DNA of 64,000 nt from Chlorella sorokiniana (Eukaryota > Chlorophyta > Trebouxiophyceae > Chlorellales > Chlorellaceae): positions 62,001 through 126,000 of the forward strand of contig CP084616.1 of assembly GCA_025917655.1 (NCBI GenBank), read 5' to 3'. Both the position numbers and the translations under genes were made by a program. Under the pieces are notes generated by a model. That model worked only from the letters and a program-made list of their open reading frames with translations, was not told the DNA's origin and made no database searches. Positions 12,801 through 23,903 of the stretch are shown here, in pieces; position 1 is the stretch's first letter, and every line of letters begins with the position of its first letter.

Positions 12801-14880
12801 CCCCTCTGCGCCCCTGCCTGCCTCCCGCAGCTGCTGCGCCGCTGGCGCTCCGCTGCGGCGGCCGCCGCCCCCTCCTTCAAGCCCGCCGAGCTGAACCAGC
12901 TACACATAGTGGAGGTGGCGCTGCGGCTGGAGGCGCCCGGCATAGGTGGGTTGCGTGTGAGCGCCTTCGTCGGGGTGGGGTGATATCATGGGTGGGTGCG
13001 CAACTTGGGTTTTGGTGTAAAATGGTGGCAAGGAATGTTGTGGGGACTGCACCCCGAGCAGCTCTGACTGGCAGCCTGGACAGCGTATTAATTACAAACC
13101 TTCCTGCACACCTTCGTGTTTGTGGGTCATGGCCACTTATTTTGCCTCTTCAGCTGCCTCTCTCTCTCCCTCAGCACACACAGCAACCCAACCCTACACA
13201 GGCCTGGACCTGCCCCCCGAGAGGCCGCCGGTTTCTTCGACGGCCTCTACCGCACCGGCCGACTGCGGGGCCTGTCTGGCGGCGCCTGGCAGCGCACGCT
13301 GGCCGACGGGCCGCGCTCAGTGACGCAGTTCCAGCTGCAGGCAAGACTTCCGCTTGGTTTCTTTACTTTCCTCCGGTTTGCAATCTTCTCGAGGAAAAGG
13401 GAGCCCCAGTTTCGCTGCTTCTGCCGCCAGCGCGGGCCTTTTGCTGCTGTGCTGCCACTGCCAGGTTGCCGCCTGCACTGCTGCCGCGGCGGGGGCTGCC
13501 GGTTGGGGGCGCTGCTGCCGCCGGTGCCCTGCCACCGACACGACGACAGCAAAGGATATCCAAATTCCCTCCGCCGTGCTGCCCGCTGCTGCCTTCCGCT
13601 GCATGCGGCACACTTGACTTCCTTCAAGTGAGTTCCTGCCGTACCCGCTGCTTCAGGTTTATGAGGCGATGCGCGCGCTGGGTGCGCCGTGCCAGCTGGA
13701 GTGGAGCCCTGCTGGGGAATACTCCATCGACATCGCCCTGCCGCAGCAGCGAATAGCAGGTGCGCACGGCGCTGTCTGGTGCCTGCCCAGCAGCGCTTCG
13801 CGGTTGGGGCCTCAATAGTGTGCGTGTCGTTGCATTGGGCCCGCGTCCTGATGGAAGCACGGCCCGCAGCCTGTCGGGGGCCGTTTGGCAGGCTGCGCTT
13901 ACACTTGTTGTGTCTGTTCGTTTGATGCGGCAGTGGAAGCCGATGGCCCGCATCATTTCGCCTCAAACAGCCGCCACATCATGGGCGGCACGGTGCTCAA
14001 ACGCCGCCTGCTCAAGGTGGGTACCAGAGTCGGGCCAGAAGGCCGGCAGGCACCGTTTCCCTGCCGGTGCTGCCACTCCTCGGCTGCTGCGGCTGCTTCT
14101 GCGGCTTCTCTGCAGCGTGCCGGCTCTGCCTGTGTGCTGGCTGGGCGCGGCACTGCCCTCCCGCCCGCTTGGAGTGGAGCAGGCAGCGCTGCCGGCCTCC
14201 GCTCTCTTTTTGCTCGAAGAGCCTTGCCGCCTTGCACACAGATGCCCTGCGCCGTAATGCTCACTGCTTGTCTCTTCCTTCCGCGGCGCCCGCTGCGAGC
14301 AGGGCCTGGGCTGGCGGGCGGTGGACGTGCCGTTCTACGATTGGTGGGGCCTCGGCGAGGAGCAGCAGCGGGAGTACATGCGGCGCAAGCTGGAGGCAGC
14401 GGGGCTGCGGGTGGATGCAGCTGACCAGCAGCGAGCGGAGCAGAGGGAGGAGCAGGAGGAGGGTCGCAGCCCGTTGGCGGCGGCGGCGGCGCCGCCGGCC
14501 GTGGCAGCACCTGCAGCAGGGCATGCGGCAGCGCAGCTGGCACAGGCTGATGGTGTTCACGCAAGCAGTAGCAGCAGGGGCGATCCGGGAGTAGCAGCGA
14601 CCAGCAACCTGGCGCTGAAGGCGTCAGCGTGGCACAGCGTGCACAGCGGCTCAGCATGCTGCAGTACAGGCAAGGGAAGCTGTCGCGGAAGGGACTGCTG
14701 ACACGCAGCACGATGCAGGCTGCGGCTTCAGGCGCCAACGCGCCACCGCCAGCAGCATCAAGCGCAGCAACAGGGGCCCCAGACGCTGGCGGCGGCAATT
14801 CAGCAGCAGGTAGCGCAGGCAGCTTTGAAAGTTCCCTTGCAGCAGAGGGCGAGGATTCAGGCGAGACGGCAGCTCGCTAG
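9827..14880 (+). CDS. RAP-domain protein, probably an organelle RNA-binding factor
   Basis: This looks like a nuclear-encoded organelle gene-expression factor: helical repeats of the FASTK/OPR kind followed by a C-terminal RAP domain, a family that stabilises or processes specific plastid or mitochondrial RNAs. It starts at ATG 9827 with an Arg/Ala/Ser-rich, acid-poor N-terminus that fits a transit peptide. Exon 1 ends at 10261 and exon 2 starts at 10405. Repeat-like segments include FNMVNAVTAFHRLAK (about 10208-10250), GISLANLDPRSLCLL (about 10990), AVASLSWAYC (about 12198) and LSNLAWGLTVA (about 12600). The RAP domain spans roughly 13930-14400, with ADGPHHFA, HIMGGTVLKRRLL and WRAVDVPFYDWWGL. 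A low-complexity tail ends at TAG 14878-14880. Frame breaks near 10870, 11070 and 14600 look like single-base errors. The target RNA is unknown. Confidence 0.85.
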
Positions 14881-15575
14881 CATTCAGCCTGTATGGCAGT
14901 GGTTTTGCAGCCCACTTCCCATCCATTTGCATTCCTTGAAAAAGCATTCCAGCATATCCTTTCTGTCTACCATGTGAATGAATCTACCTTTGAAAACCAT
15001 GGGGCTCGCTGTGAAGCCTTGTCACTGCTGCTGCCGCCCGGGCGGCGGCGCCGCCGCCCGGTCTGTCGCCCCCTCACGCTTGGATGAAGGCACCCTCAGT
15101 GGACATCGAAATCGCATTCTTGCCTTGCATGAGCAATTCCGTCTCGCTGTTGCCTTCACGCCCAGGATCTTTGCTACCTGGCCCTCTTTTGGCATCTCAG
15201 CATCGTCACGAGCGGGCATGTTAGGCTGGTCCACTTCATCCCACTCCATCGAAGCATTGGTGATGTTTGTGTAGCCTCGGGCTGTTTCGGAGGCACACTG
15301 TGTGTCGTGGCGTCTACATCGGAAGCTTGCGTGAGCTCTCAGGGGCCTATCTAGGTGATTTCGAGTATTTTATGGGGCGTGGGGGTGCAGCGGGGCGATG
15401 CGTAACTGCAGGAAGAGGGTTGGGGCCAGGGCAGTGCTGATGCGCATCACACGCCCATCCTGCCAACTTGCACGATGGTCAGCGGCGGTTTGCTGCCTAT
15501 TTCAGACTCTGAAGACCCTTGCACCCAGAAATCGTCGGAGTCGCGGTTGTTCCCGCCTACTTGCAGGTGCCCCAC
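14881..15575. other. Intergenic region between the RAP-domain gene and the ParA-USP-CG-1 gene
   Basis: This covers the 3' flank of the RAP-domain gene and the 5' flank and leader of the next gene. From about 14890 the sequence becomes less GC-rich. No protein-like frame was found apart from in-frame leader sequence just before ATG 15576. A 5' exon cannot be excluded. Confidence 0.5.
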
Positions 15576-18500
15576 ATGGCTGGCAGGGCAGGCGCCGCTG
15601 GCGCCGCCGCTCCAGCGGCAGGCACATCGCCCAAGTTTGAGAGCATCGGCCTGTGGACCAACAAGGGCGGCGTCGGGAAGACTACGCTGAGCTTTCATCT
15701 GTCAACCATGTATGCGTATCTGAACCCATCCAAACGTGTGGTGGTGTTGGACATGTGCCCACAAGCCAACCTGTCCAATACACTCCTAACCAGCCTGTCG
15801 CCAGCACGTGCGGAGCTGCAAGCAGCGCTGCTGTTTACTCCTGTGGCTGCCCCGCACCAAAATGGCATTATGGCCTTTCCCTTTGTGTCCTTCTCGTTGC
15901 CTTCAGTGCAATCTGATGCCTGCTTGCTTTGCATGCAGAGAGGGGATCAGAGGTTGTGGCCCAGCTGAAGCAAATACACCATAACCTGCAAGGGCCACGT
16001 ACGGTTGCCGGTTATCTCCATCGCATGCTGAACCCAGTGGTTGCAGGCATGATGCCTGTCCAGTTCTCAAGTAAGTGGCAAGGAGGGTCCACTTACATGA
16101 CTTACAAGACTTAAATGACATGTATGCCATCCTTTCTGCAGATTATCTTGTGAAGCTGGATGGCTACAATCACTCATTGCCTGATAATATGTGGCTCTTC
16201 TGTGGTGATAGTCGACTGGGTGCGTACCAGCATTTCCGCTGCTTGTCCAGGCTGTTAGCCATTATAAGACAGAAGAATGAACATAATCACTGCATTTTGG
16301 TCCACCTTTGCCAAATAGCGCACTCACATAAACTCTGACTATTTGTTACTTGCTGCCTTACCCGTTGCAGATGATCTAAGCAGCGCGATAGGCAATGCAA
16401 TGAAACAGCCTATCACAGCTTTTGGCGACCCATTTGAGATCACACTGTCGCGCCTGCGTTTTTCTTCAAAGAGTTACTTTCTGAGGCTGACTGGGCGGGC
16501 CAAGATGTTGTAGTTTTCATCGATTCTAACCCTGCCTTTACCGAGTATACACAGCTGGCTCTTTGTGAGTTCACATGGTGATGTTGCAGGGAAGCACCAA
16601 CACCAGCTGTGTCATTGGCATGCATACAATTGACCATTTGTTTCCATCCAAGCTGCAGGCACCATGGACAAGTTGGTTGTGCCTGTGAACGCAGATGATT
16701 TTTCCTTGCAAGCTGTGGACTATATGTTCAACAAGTAAGCGCTTTCTTTCAGCTTGGGCGGCAAACAAGTTGTTTCAATATGCTCCGAAATGCTGCAAGT
16801 TACGAACTGTTTAAACATGTTCGCAGAATTTGGGGCCTTTATGGAATGGACGACGCGTTTTTCGGTTGCAATGCAGGCTGATTCGTTTGCTGCTAGAGCA
16901 TCCGCCCATCCAGCCAGGAGATTACTGTTACCCAAAATTGCCACAATAATTCACAACCGCCATAATATCAACAGAACCAGGGTTGTGAGACCTTTCCTGC
17001 ATCTCCAACAGGAGGCTGCAGAACGCATATTTGCTGCATATGCGGAAGCCAGACAGCATAGTATTGCAGTGTTTTTGGACAGAGGTGCCCCAAATGAGGA
17101 GCAGTTTGATTTGCTTTTTACAGGTCCAGTTTGATGCAGCTTTGCTCATGCAAATTTCTGTGACAATCTGAGTCCATAAAACTGATCAATTGCATCTATT
17201 TGTGTGCAGGCACTATGCGGGAAATGTTCAGCACCGGTGTTGTATCTGCTCATACCGGTGTGCCGCTCCACAGAGTTCTGGACTGCAAGGCAGAGATTGG
17301 GAAGTCATTCGGCGCGTCCATCAGCCTGCAGCCGAGCACCACACGCAACTTGATAGCAGTGAGAGACATGCCGCACATGCTTATAAACTGACATGCAGGC
17401 ATGAAGTACAGATTTGCAAGCAGGCAGCATAACTTGCTTGCGCATACCACAACAGGCAGCGCAGATATTGAATGCACTCCGTAACACTGGCTTCTTGTTG
17501 TAGGACCTTTTGAAAGTCCTTTCTGTGGTAACCGATGATTTTGATTTCAAGTCTCCATCCATCAGTGAAGTGCGGCTGCTTAAACTCCTGAATGCTGACA
17601 GCAGACATGCGCTAAAGCAGCACATCAAATGGACCAGGTTTGTAATGCTGAGCGACTGACCTTCCACTGAACTGCTAGCAGCCTGCCAGCAATTGAAAGG
17701 TGCCTGTATACCTGCAGGCGCAAGACTGCTGCGCGGGCCGCAGCGGAAGCTGCAACGGCCCCAGAAAGGTATGATCCTGGTGCAACCGGCTCGGTGAGTG
17801 CTTGAGGGAGAAAAGGCTATGGGTCAATGAAGGCACTGGTTGATTTGTAGGGCTGTTGGATCCCTTATTTGGCATTTTTCACTGAGCTTTGAGACACCGC
17901 TCTGGGGGACAGCAGTTGTACTAGAAAAAGCAACACCATCCGCTGTTAACAATGTTCTTCAATTCTACATGCAGTCTGATGAGTCTGATGACAACTTTGA
18001 AGATGTGGATGACCAGGCAGACGCTGACGTGAAGGCTCGTGCCTTCAAACTCACCAATAACAGCTGCGGCCCCGACTCGCTCACTGTGGTTGCGGCCGTC
18101 ACCGTGCTTGCATCCCTTGCCGAGCTCACCGCTGAGATTTCGCCAAGCTTTGAGGTTGCCGCGGCTAGCTTCGAGCAGCTGGCAGTGATGACACGCAGGT
18201 TGATCCACCAGACCGCACGCAACCCCAGCGTGATCAACAGAACAATTGAGGCGCAGCTGGCAGATGTCCAACGGACAGTGATGCAGCGCATGGCAGAACA
18301 GCTTCCTAGCATGACCACCGGCATGACCACCGACCTCCGGGACCTCTTAGCAGCGCTCTGCACGCAGCCAGGCACAGGTGCCGTGCGCATGCCCTTTGCG
18401 CTGGTAACAGAGACCATTCGGCACTGCAGCTTCGAGCACTGTAGCGGCCAAGAACCGCATCAGCCAGAGGAGCTGTTCTGCGTTGAGATTACCGGGAGCG

Positions 18501-20337
18501 ACGTTGTCAGCGGGCCCCTACATGGTATGGTGCACCCCGGCTCCGGCTTGTATGACATGGAGAACTGCCTGCAGCGCTGTGCAACTCTTTATGGGGAGTC
18601 CGAGGTTGACAGCTGCCCTACCTGCAATGGCAAGCGGCGCTCAGAGGTTGTTGTGCACAGCCTGCCAAAGTGGCTGCCCGTGTTGTTGAGGTGAGTTTCA
18701 GTCTTGGCATGACCAATGTTGCCACACAATTGTGCTGCATGGGTGCATCAGTGCAAACCCCTTTACTGGCTTCATGTGGGCACGCAATTTCATTCCGTTC
18801 CTGGTTCTTGCAGGCGCACAAAACCGGACTACTTCTCTGTGCCAGACGATATGGACACGCGTGCTGGCCCAGACCCAGTCACCGCCACCGCACTGCGGCT
18901 CTATGAGCATCCCGCACAGCCGGTGGAGTTTGACCTGCGTGCCATGTTTGTGCTGCGACACAATCACCACACCGTGTACTTTCGGGCAGGGCCAGGTATG
19001 GCTGCTTGATGGGACCATGATGCGCAAAGTCAGTCCGCTTGACTGTGCTGTTATGCTTTTCACACTACCCGTTTCCTTCAAGGATCGCAGGCAGTGATGA
19101 CGCCCGGGCGGGACTGCTAGAGGGGTGGTACTACTATGATGATAGGGATAACGGGCGCATCAGGGCGTCTGGCACCACTTTTCCAGTGATGCAGAACGGC
19201 GAGGCTCCATACAACATTTCTGGCCTGCTTTATGAGCGATTGGAGCCCACCTCAATGCATACCAGCCCTGGGGTGAGTTCCTTACTGCTTAGCATTGATC
19301 CTGCATGCTTCGTGCTCGCGCAAAATTCATACAGCCCCATCAATAAGCAAGCCTATTTAATTCTCTCTGAGAGACTTTCCCCTACCCTGTTGTGCTCTGC
19401 AGTCAGTCACCCCTGCTCGAAAGATGCCCGCTGGGTGCATTGAGCTGTCAGCTGGCCACGCAAATATGAGCGCAGAGGCAGCAGCCATTTTCAAGCAGGC
19501 GCCTTTGGGGTGGCTAGCTAGCGCGGATGTGGTTCAGGTCCTCTTGGGGAGCGCTGAGATGGGCGTCCCCCTGTCCACCGAGGCACCTCAATTGCCAGGC
19601 CGTAAGCAGCATTAGGGCTTTCGCTGGCTGCATTGCCGTTTATCTGCTTCATGAGAATAAGGCAGCCGCATCATTGGCAATGCTGCCAGCTGCCCGCTTT
19701 CTGAAATTCTGCATGTGCAGGGGGCGAGATTTTCATGTTTGACAAGAAGCAAATGGGCCATCGCTATCGCCAAGATGGTCACAGCTGGAAAAAGGCAGAC
19801 AAGTGCATCGTCAAAAAAACTGTGAAAAGTGAGCCTCAACACCATGCCGCGCCTTCCTGCCCTGCATTTTGCGAGGCCCCAGCACCGCATGTACTGCCTG
19901 TGCAATTGGGCTACTGTTGATTTCGTTCTTCAGGGTGGCCAAGGCATGTGCCTCACAACAACATCTTTTTGTGTTGCAGTGGACGACAACATTACTGTGC
20001 AGCTTTGCACCACAATCTCGTCAAGTGATGGTGGACGCCTTGAGGTGTGTGTGTCAGTGTTCACAAGAAGTATGCGACATGCAACTCTGTGTTCAGTGCT
20101 GCCACACACCCGGAAATGACTTGATGAATATGTTGCCACTTGCCCCCGCACCCCGTACTTATCCACCCTTGCCCTCACCCCCACCCCGGGTCGCAGCGCC
20201 GTATCTACCACATCAAGAGCACGCAGGAGCATGAGAACCCGGCCCGAGTGGTGCACTACCACCAGCCCTCCGAAAGCACAGTTAAGGACAAGTGGCCAAC
20301 TGATGCAGCTGGCCTTGACACGACACCAAGGAAGTAA
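15576..20337 (+). CDS. Composite protein: ParA/Soj-like ATPase, USP-type deubiquitinase, CG-1 domain
   Basis: Three domains are fused in one 17-exon gene. First is a ParA/Soj ATPase with the deviant Walker A KGGVGKTT, then VVLDMCPQANLS, FIDSNPAFTEYTQLA and VVPVNADDFSLQAVDY (15576 to about 17360). Second, after an acidic linker, is a USP domain (about 18025-19180): the Cys box NNSCGPDSL, a CPTC knuckle before VVVHSLPKWLPVLLRR, the His-box region HHTVYFRAG and WYYYDDRDNGRI. Third is a CG-1 domain (about 19440-20270) with APLGWLASADVV, GEIFMFDKKQMGHRYRQDGH and ERRIYHI. The two linker junctions, 17793/17975 and 19272/19403, are both phase 0 with no stop between domains, which supports one reading frame. 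Exons: 15576-15807, 15939-16070, 16142-16219, 16371-16564, 16659-16734, 16827-17123, 17210-17358, 17504-17637, 17718-17793, 17975-18690, 18814-18995, 19091-19272, 19403-19601, 19721-19828, 19980-20044 and 20197-20337; the 16827-17123 block probably hides an intron or indel near 16880. One base seems missing in the T run at 16459. Function is inferred only: DNA-associated deubiquitination under ATPase control. Confidence 0.85.
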
Positions 20338-21169
20338 TCGACCCCAAGTGATACTGCCAGCTGTTGCAGCGGTTGTCAGTACCAGTGTTTATGGCGGGGG
20401 AGTTGCATCCGACGAACCCTCGCAGTTTGTACATCCATCCTGTTGCACTGCGGTGTGGTGCGGTAGGCGACATGGTTATGTTCAGCCAGCCTGATTTGCA
20501 ATTCTAGGGGTCTCTAGGAGTTTTTAAAAGCATGATGAGTTGATCAGCCGATGTTATGATTTGCCATTTCTCACTTGCCTGAATGGTTGTTGTACAGCAT
20601 TGACCTGGCCTTTTGTAGATGTTTCTCAACATATACGCAGTGCTGACCGGCGCCGATGCTGGGCGGCGCCGGGCGCCGCCGCCTGCCGGCCAGCGCCGGG
20701 CGGCACCTGCCGGGCGCACCCCCTCTGAAACCCTCTGCCGAGCTCTGCTTTACACCTGCCGCAGTGCGCAAGGCATGGGGATGCAAGGAGGCAGACAGGG
20801 AAGTGCAGGGAGGGGCAGCAGGCCGCAGCCCAGCCGCACCAGGCGGGCGGGCGGGCCAGCTGCCACGCAGATGCGGCGCAAAACTGCAGGGAACAAGTCT
20901 ATGGGGTACGTGCAGGTGTGGGAAAGTGCAGCGACAGTCAATGAAATCGGCGAGGGGGGTGACGCAGGCGGCTAAGGCCCGCCGGCGGGCAAGCAGGGAG
21001 CAGGTGGGCGCCAAGGTGCGGCAACAAGCAGAAGGAAGCTCAGGCGCTCCGCACATGCAATATGCAGCGGAGGGGTGGACGGTTGATCAGGGTGGTGGAG
21101 GTTAAGAAGAGACGGGGCAGATAACAGGGAACGGGCAAAAAGGAATCTGCACGCCTCAATGCGGCAGGC
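20338..21169. other. Intergenic, no gene seen
   Basis: This is the 3' flank of the ParA-USP-CG-1 gene followed by a GC-rich stretch from about 20640. A cluster of CCGGCGCC-like palindromic bases lies at 20645-20720. No domain or credible exon was found on either strand. Confidence 0.45.
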
Positions 21170-23053
21170 TTAGCGCACAAATAGGTTGAGGAAGAAGGTG
21201 TCCTGGGCAATCGCGTCGGGCTGCACAAAGGCGGGGCCGGCGATGTCGGCCAGCGGCACCAGGTCGTAGTACGGGCACCAGGTCGGGGGCCCTCCCTCAA
21301 GGGCGCAGGCCGCCTATGGCTGCACCAGGTCAGCCGCGTCATGCGCAGCGCGAGACTGGCCCTGGTTTCCGACGCGTTCTCCAGCCAGCGCACAATAGCC
21401 CACAGGTTCTCGCCGCTTGCTGCCCACGCAGCCGGGGTGGGGGCCGTGTCGATCAGCGCCTCCAGCCGCCCCACACACGTCTCGCCCTACGAGCCCCTGC
21501 ACACCCCAAACAGGCGGGCGAGGGTGGGCCCGGCTGGAAGGGGGCGGGGGCAACGCAAGCTGGCCGCCAGCAGCAGCAGCGGGTGGCAACAGCTCCCCGC
21601 CCCAGCCGCGGCGGTGCTCACCCGACGGTCACAAACTGGAACACTGCCTTGCCGTTGTGGCTAAGATCCGCGTGCAGGGTGATGCCCTGCACGGGGTGGC
21701 CCTCGTACTTGAAGTAGGGGAAGCCCAGGCTGTTGAACACGGTGACCTCCTGCAGCAGCAGACAGCCGGCAGCCCAGGGTCGAGGCCATGCATCGCCAGC
21801 CCAACGCAAACAGGCTGGCCCTCGCCAGCTGCCGCCGCAGCATGCTGCTCACCGACACGGTTATGTTGTTTAAATGGCAGGACAGCGGAAGGTGCTCCAG
21901 CTGCGGGCGGCTGGACAGCAGACCACAGGCCCGGCGCTCAGTGCTGCCGCTGCCCAGGGCCAGCTGAGCCAGCTCCACACGTGTGCCGCGTCGCTGCGGC
22001 AGGCAGGGCCGACCCAACTTCTCCGCCTTATTGGCCTGCGCCGCATGGTTCTCAAATCAATACTGGTGCAAGCCTCAAGCATGCGGCAGGCGTCGCAGGG
22101 AGGCGTGCTGTCGGCACAGCCCCGCCATCCCTCCCGCTCACCACGCCCTTGCGAGAGCCCTGCTCTGGGGCCAGGCGTTTGCTATCCGCCAGCAGCACCC
22201 GCACAGCGCCTGCCATGGTGGCGTGTCCCACGATCAAATGTCCGCACAGCTGGCTGGCACACGGCCTGGCGGCAACACAGCGACACCGTTGCCGGCAGCA
22301 CGAGCCCTGTTCCACCCAGCGGAGCCCCTACCTGCTCCATGAGTCTGGACGGTGGTTGTTGAAGGCATCAGAGGGCGTCAGTTCCTGGTGTGTCCTCTCT
22401 TGGGTGTCGGTGTTGGTGTAGGTGGACGCTGCAATGCGCTTGGCCGCGGTGGCAATGTGGCGCATGCGGTACATCTTGGGCGCGGCCCAGTTGCGGAGGT
22501 CATTAAAGCCCACGATGGCCAGCTCCTGGAACCTGTGCATGTATGGGGCGACGGCAGGTGGCGTGAGCGGTGCGGTGAGGAGGCAAGGGGCGACGGTGAG
22601 AGTGCCGGAACTGACACCAACCGCTCGCTAACACATGCAGCGGCACCTGAGCAAAGCCCTTTCCATTACTGAATGCTCTCGTCCGTGTGGCGCTCGCGCA
22701 ACGTCAGAGCCTCCGACTCAAGGCTGGAATGGGCAGCGCGGGCACAGAGGATGTGCGGCCCATTGTTCAGCCAATGCATGCACAAGCGCAAGCCGCTGTG
22801 GTGCATCCCAAACAGCTCACGCCTGCCCATCCAGCTGCCACCAAACACCAGGCCCACCCGTCAGCAGCTTCACAAAGTCGTCCAGCTTGCTGCGCGCTGG
22901 CTCCAGAGTGGCAAGCGCTGGCGCCACACAGCGCGCCATGAACGCAAAGCTGTTGCCCGATGTTTCCGTGCACGACAGGGTGCCAGGGAGACGACCTCAT
23001 GCTGGTTGTATGGGCAAGGGAGGGGTGGCCGGCAGCACAGCGCCGCTCATGCA

Positions 23054-23085
<32 letters not shown>

Positions 23086-23691
23086 CATCCCTCTCCAACA
23101 AGGTCACTTTTTGGGTGTATTGGCGGGGACCGAGGCCTGAGCGGTCAACCTGACGGCGAGGCGCCCCGCTGCGGCTGCTGCGCCTGCCCCACTTGGGCCT
23201 GGTGAAAGCACGGCCCTGCTCGGCGACGCCTGGCTGGGCAGGGGCTGCTCTGGCGCTGGGCTTGGATGCACCCGATTCATGCCGCCTTGATCTGGTGGCA
23301 GGGGCGAGGCCGCGCATGCGCTGGCCAGGGGGCTGCCGGGCTCCACGCCGCCGCGGGGTTCTTCGCCAGCGCTGAGGCGTCGTCGCTGCCTGCGCCCTTG
23401 GCTGCCGGCCGTGGCGTCTTGTGGGAGGCCATAATTGGCGCTGCTGTTTTCGCCGTTGCTGCGGCTGCGGCGTCCGCTGACTGGAAGGCCGCCAGCAGGG
23501 ACGCCACCGTCGACGCCACAGTGATGCTGGAGGCTCGCAGCAGCGGCAGCTGCACCGCCATTCCTGCGTGATATCGTGTTGTTTGTGATCCGTCTGTTCG
23601 CATCTCGGCACCTGACATTGCGGCGATGGCCCCAGTGGCAAACGAGGGATTTGAAGTGGCGTCTGCAGCCGGGACAGACGGTTGTGCCCAT
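21170..23691 (-). pseudogene. Broken or unrecognised gene with a CxxC zinc-knuckle-like start
   Basis: Several minus-strand segments read like protein but I could not join them cleanly. The first, starting at ATG 23691-23689, has CPGCRRHFKSLVCHWGHRRN, a CxxC...H pattern that could bind zinc. Next are AFMARCVAPALATLEPARSK (about 22870-22950), FQELAIVGFNDLRNWAAP (about 22490-22540), TVFNSLGFPYFKYEGHPVQG (about 21680-21750), a Trp/Leu-rich block at 21330-21480, and a C-terminal segment PDAIAQDTFFLNLFVR with TAA at 21170-21172. The arrangement, a small zinc finger, a long body and a hydrophobic C-terminus in a gene-poor area, resembles transposase genes of algae, but I cannot name a family. It may also be an intact fast-evolving gene hidden by missing bases. 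The low-GC neighbour gene and the repeats next to it fit an accessory region. Confidence 0.35.
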
Positions 23692-23704
23692 TATTCTAGC
23701 TCGC

Positions 23705-23736
23705 AGAAGAAGAAGAAGAAGAAGAAGAAGAAGAAG
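23705..23736 (+). repeat. (GAA)n microsatellite
   Basis: About ten AGA/GAA triplets lie here. A CTT-rich tract of roughly the same length follows at 23864-23903, so the two could pair as an imperfect hairpin. Confidence 0.9.
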
Positions 23737-23903
23737 ACGCGCAGGAAAAGCCAGCGACTGGGCCGACCCCGAAATTGCGAGGGACCGCTGGCATTGCGCC
23801 ATGTACTGCCAGGGTTCCGCCGTCTGCGCAGTGGTTCTCTGTCTACACTGTGCCCCGCGCACCTTCCTCTTCTGCTTCTTCTTTTTCTTCCTCTTCTTCT
23901 TCT

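Noticed and set aside
17840-17968. Separate start of a stand-alone USP gene at the ATG near 17969
   Set aside because: That ATG overlaps a good 3' splice site, and the upstream exon joins in phase into the same acidic linker, so a fusion is the simpler model; a second promoter is not excluded.
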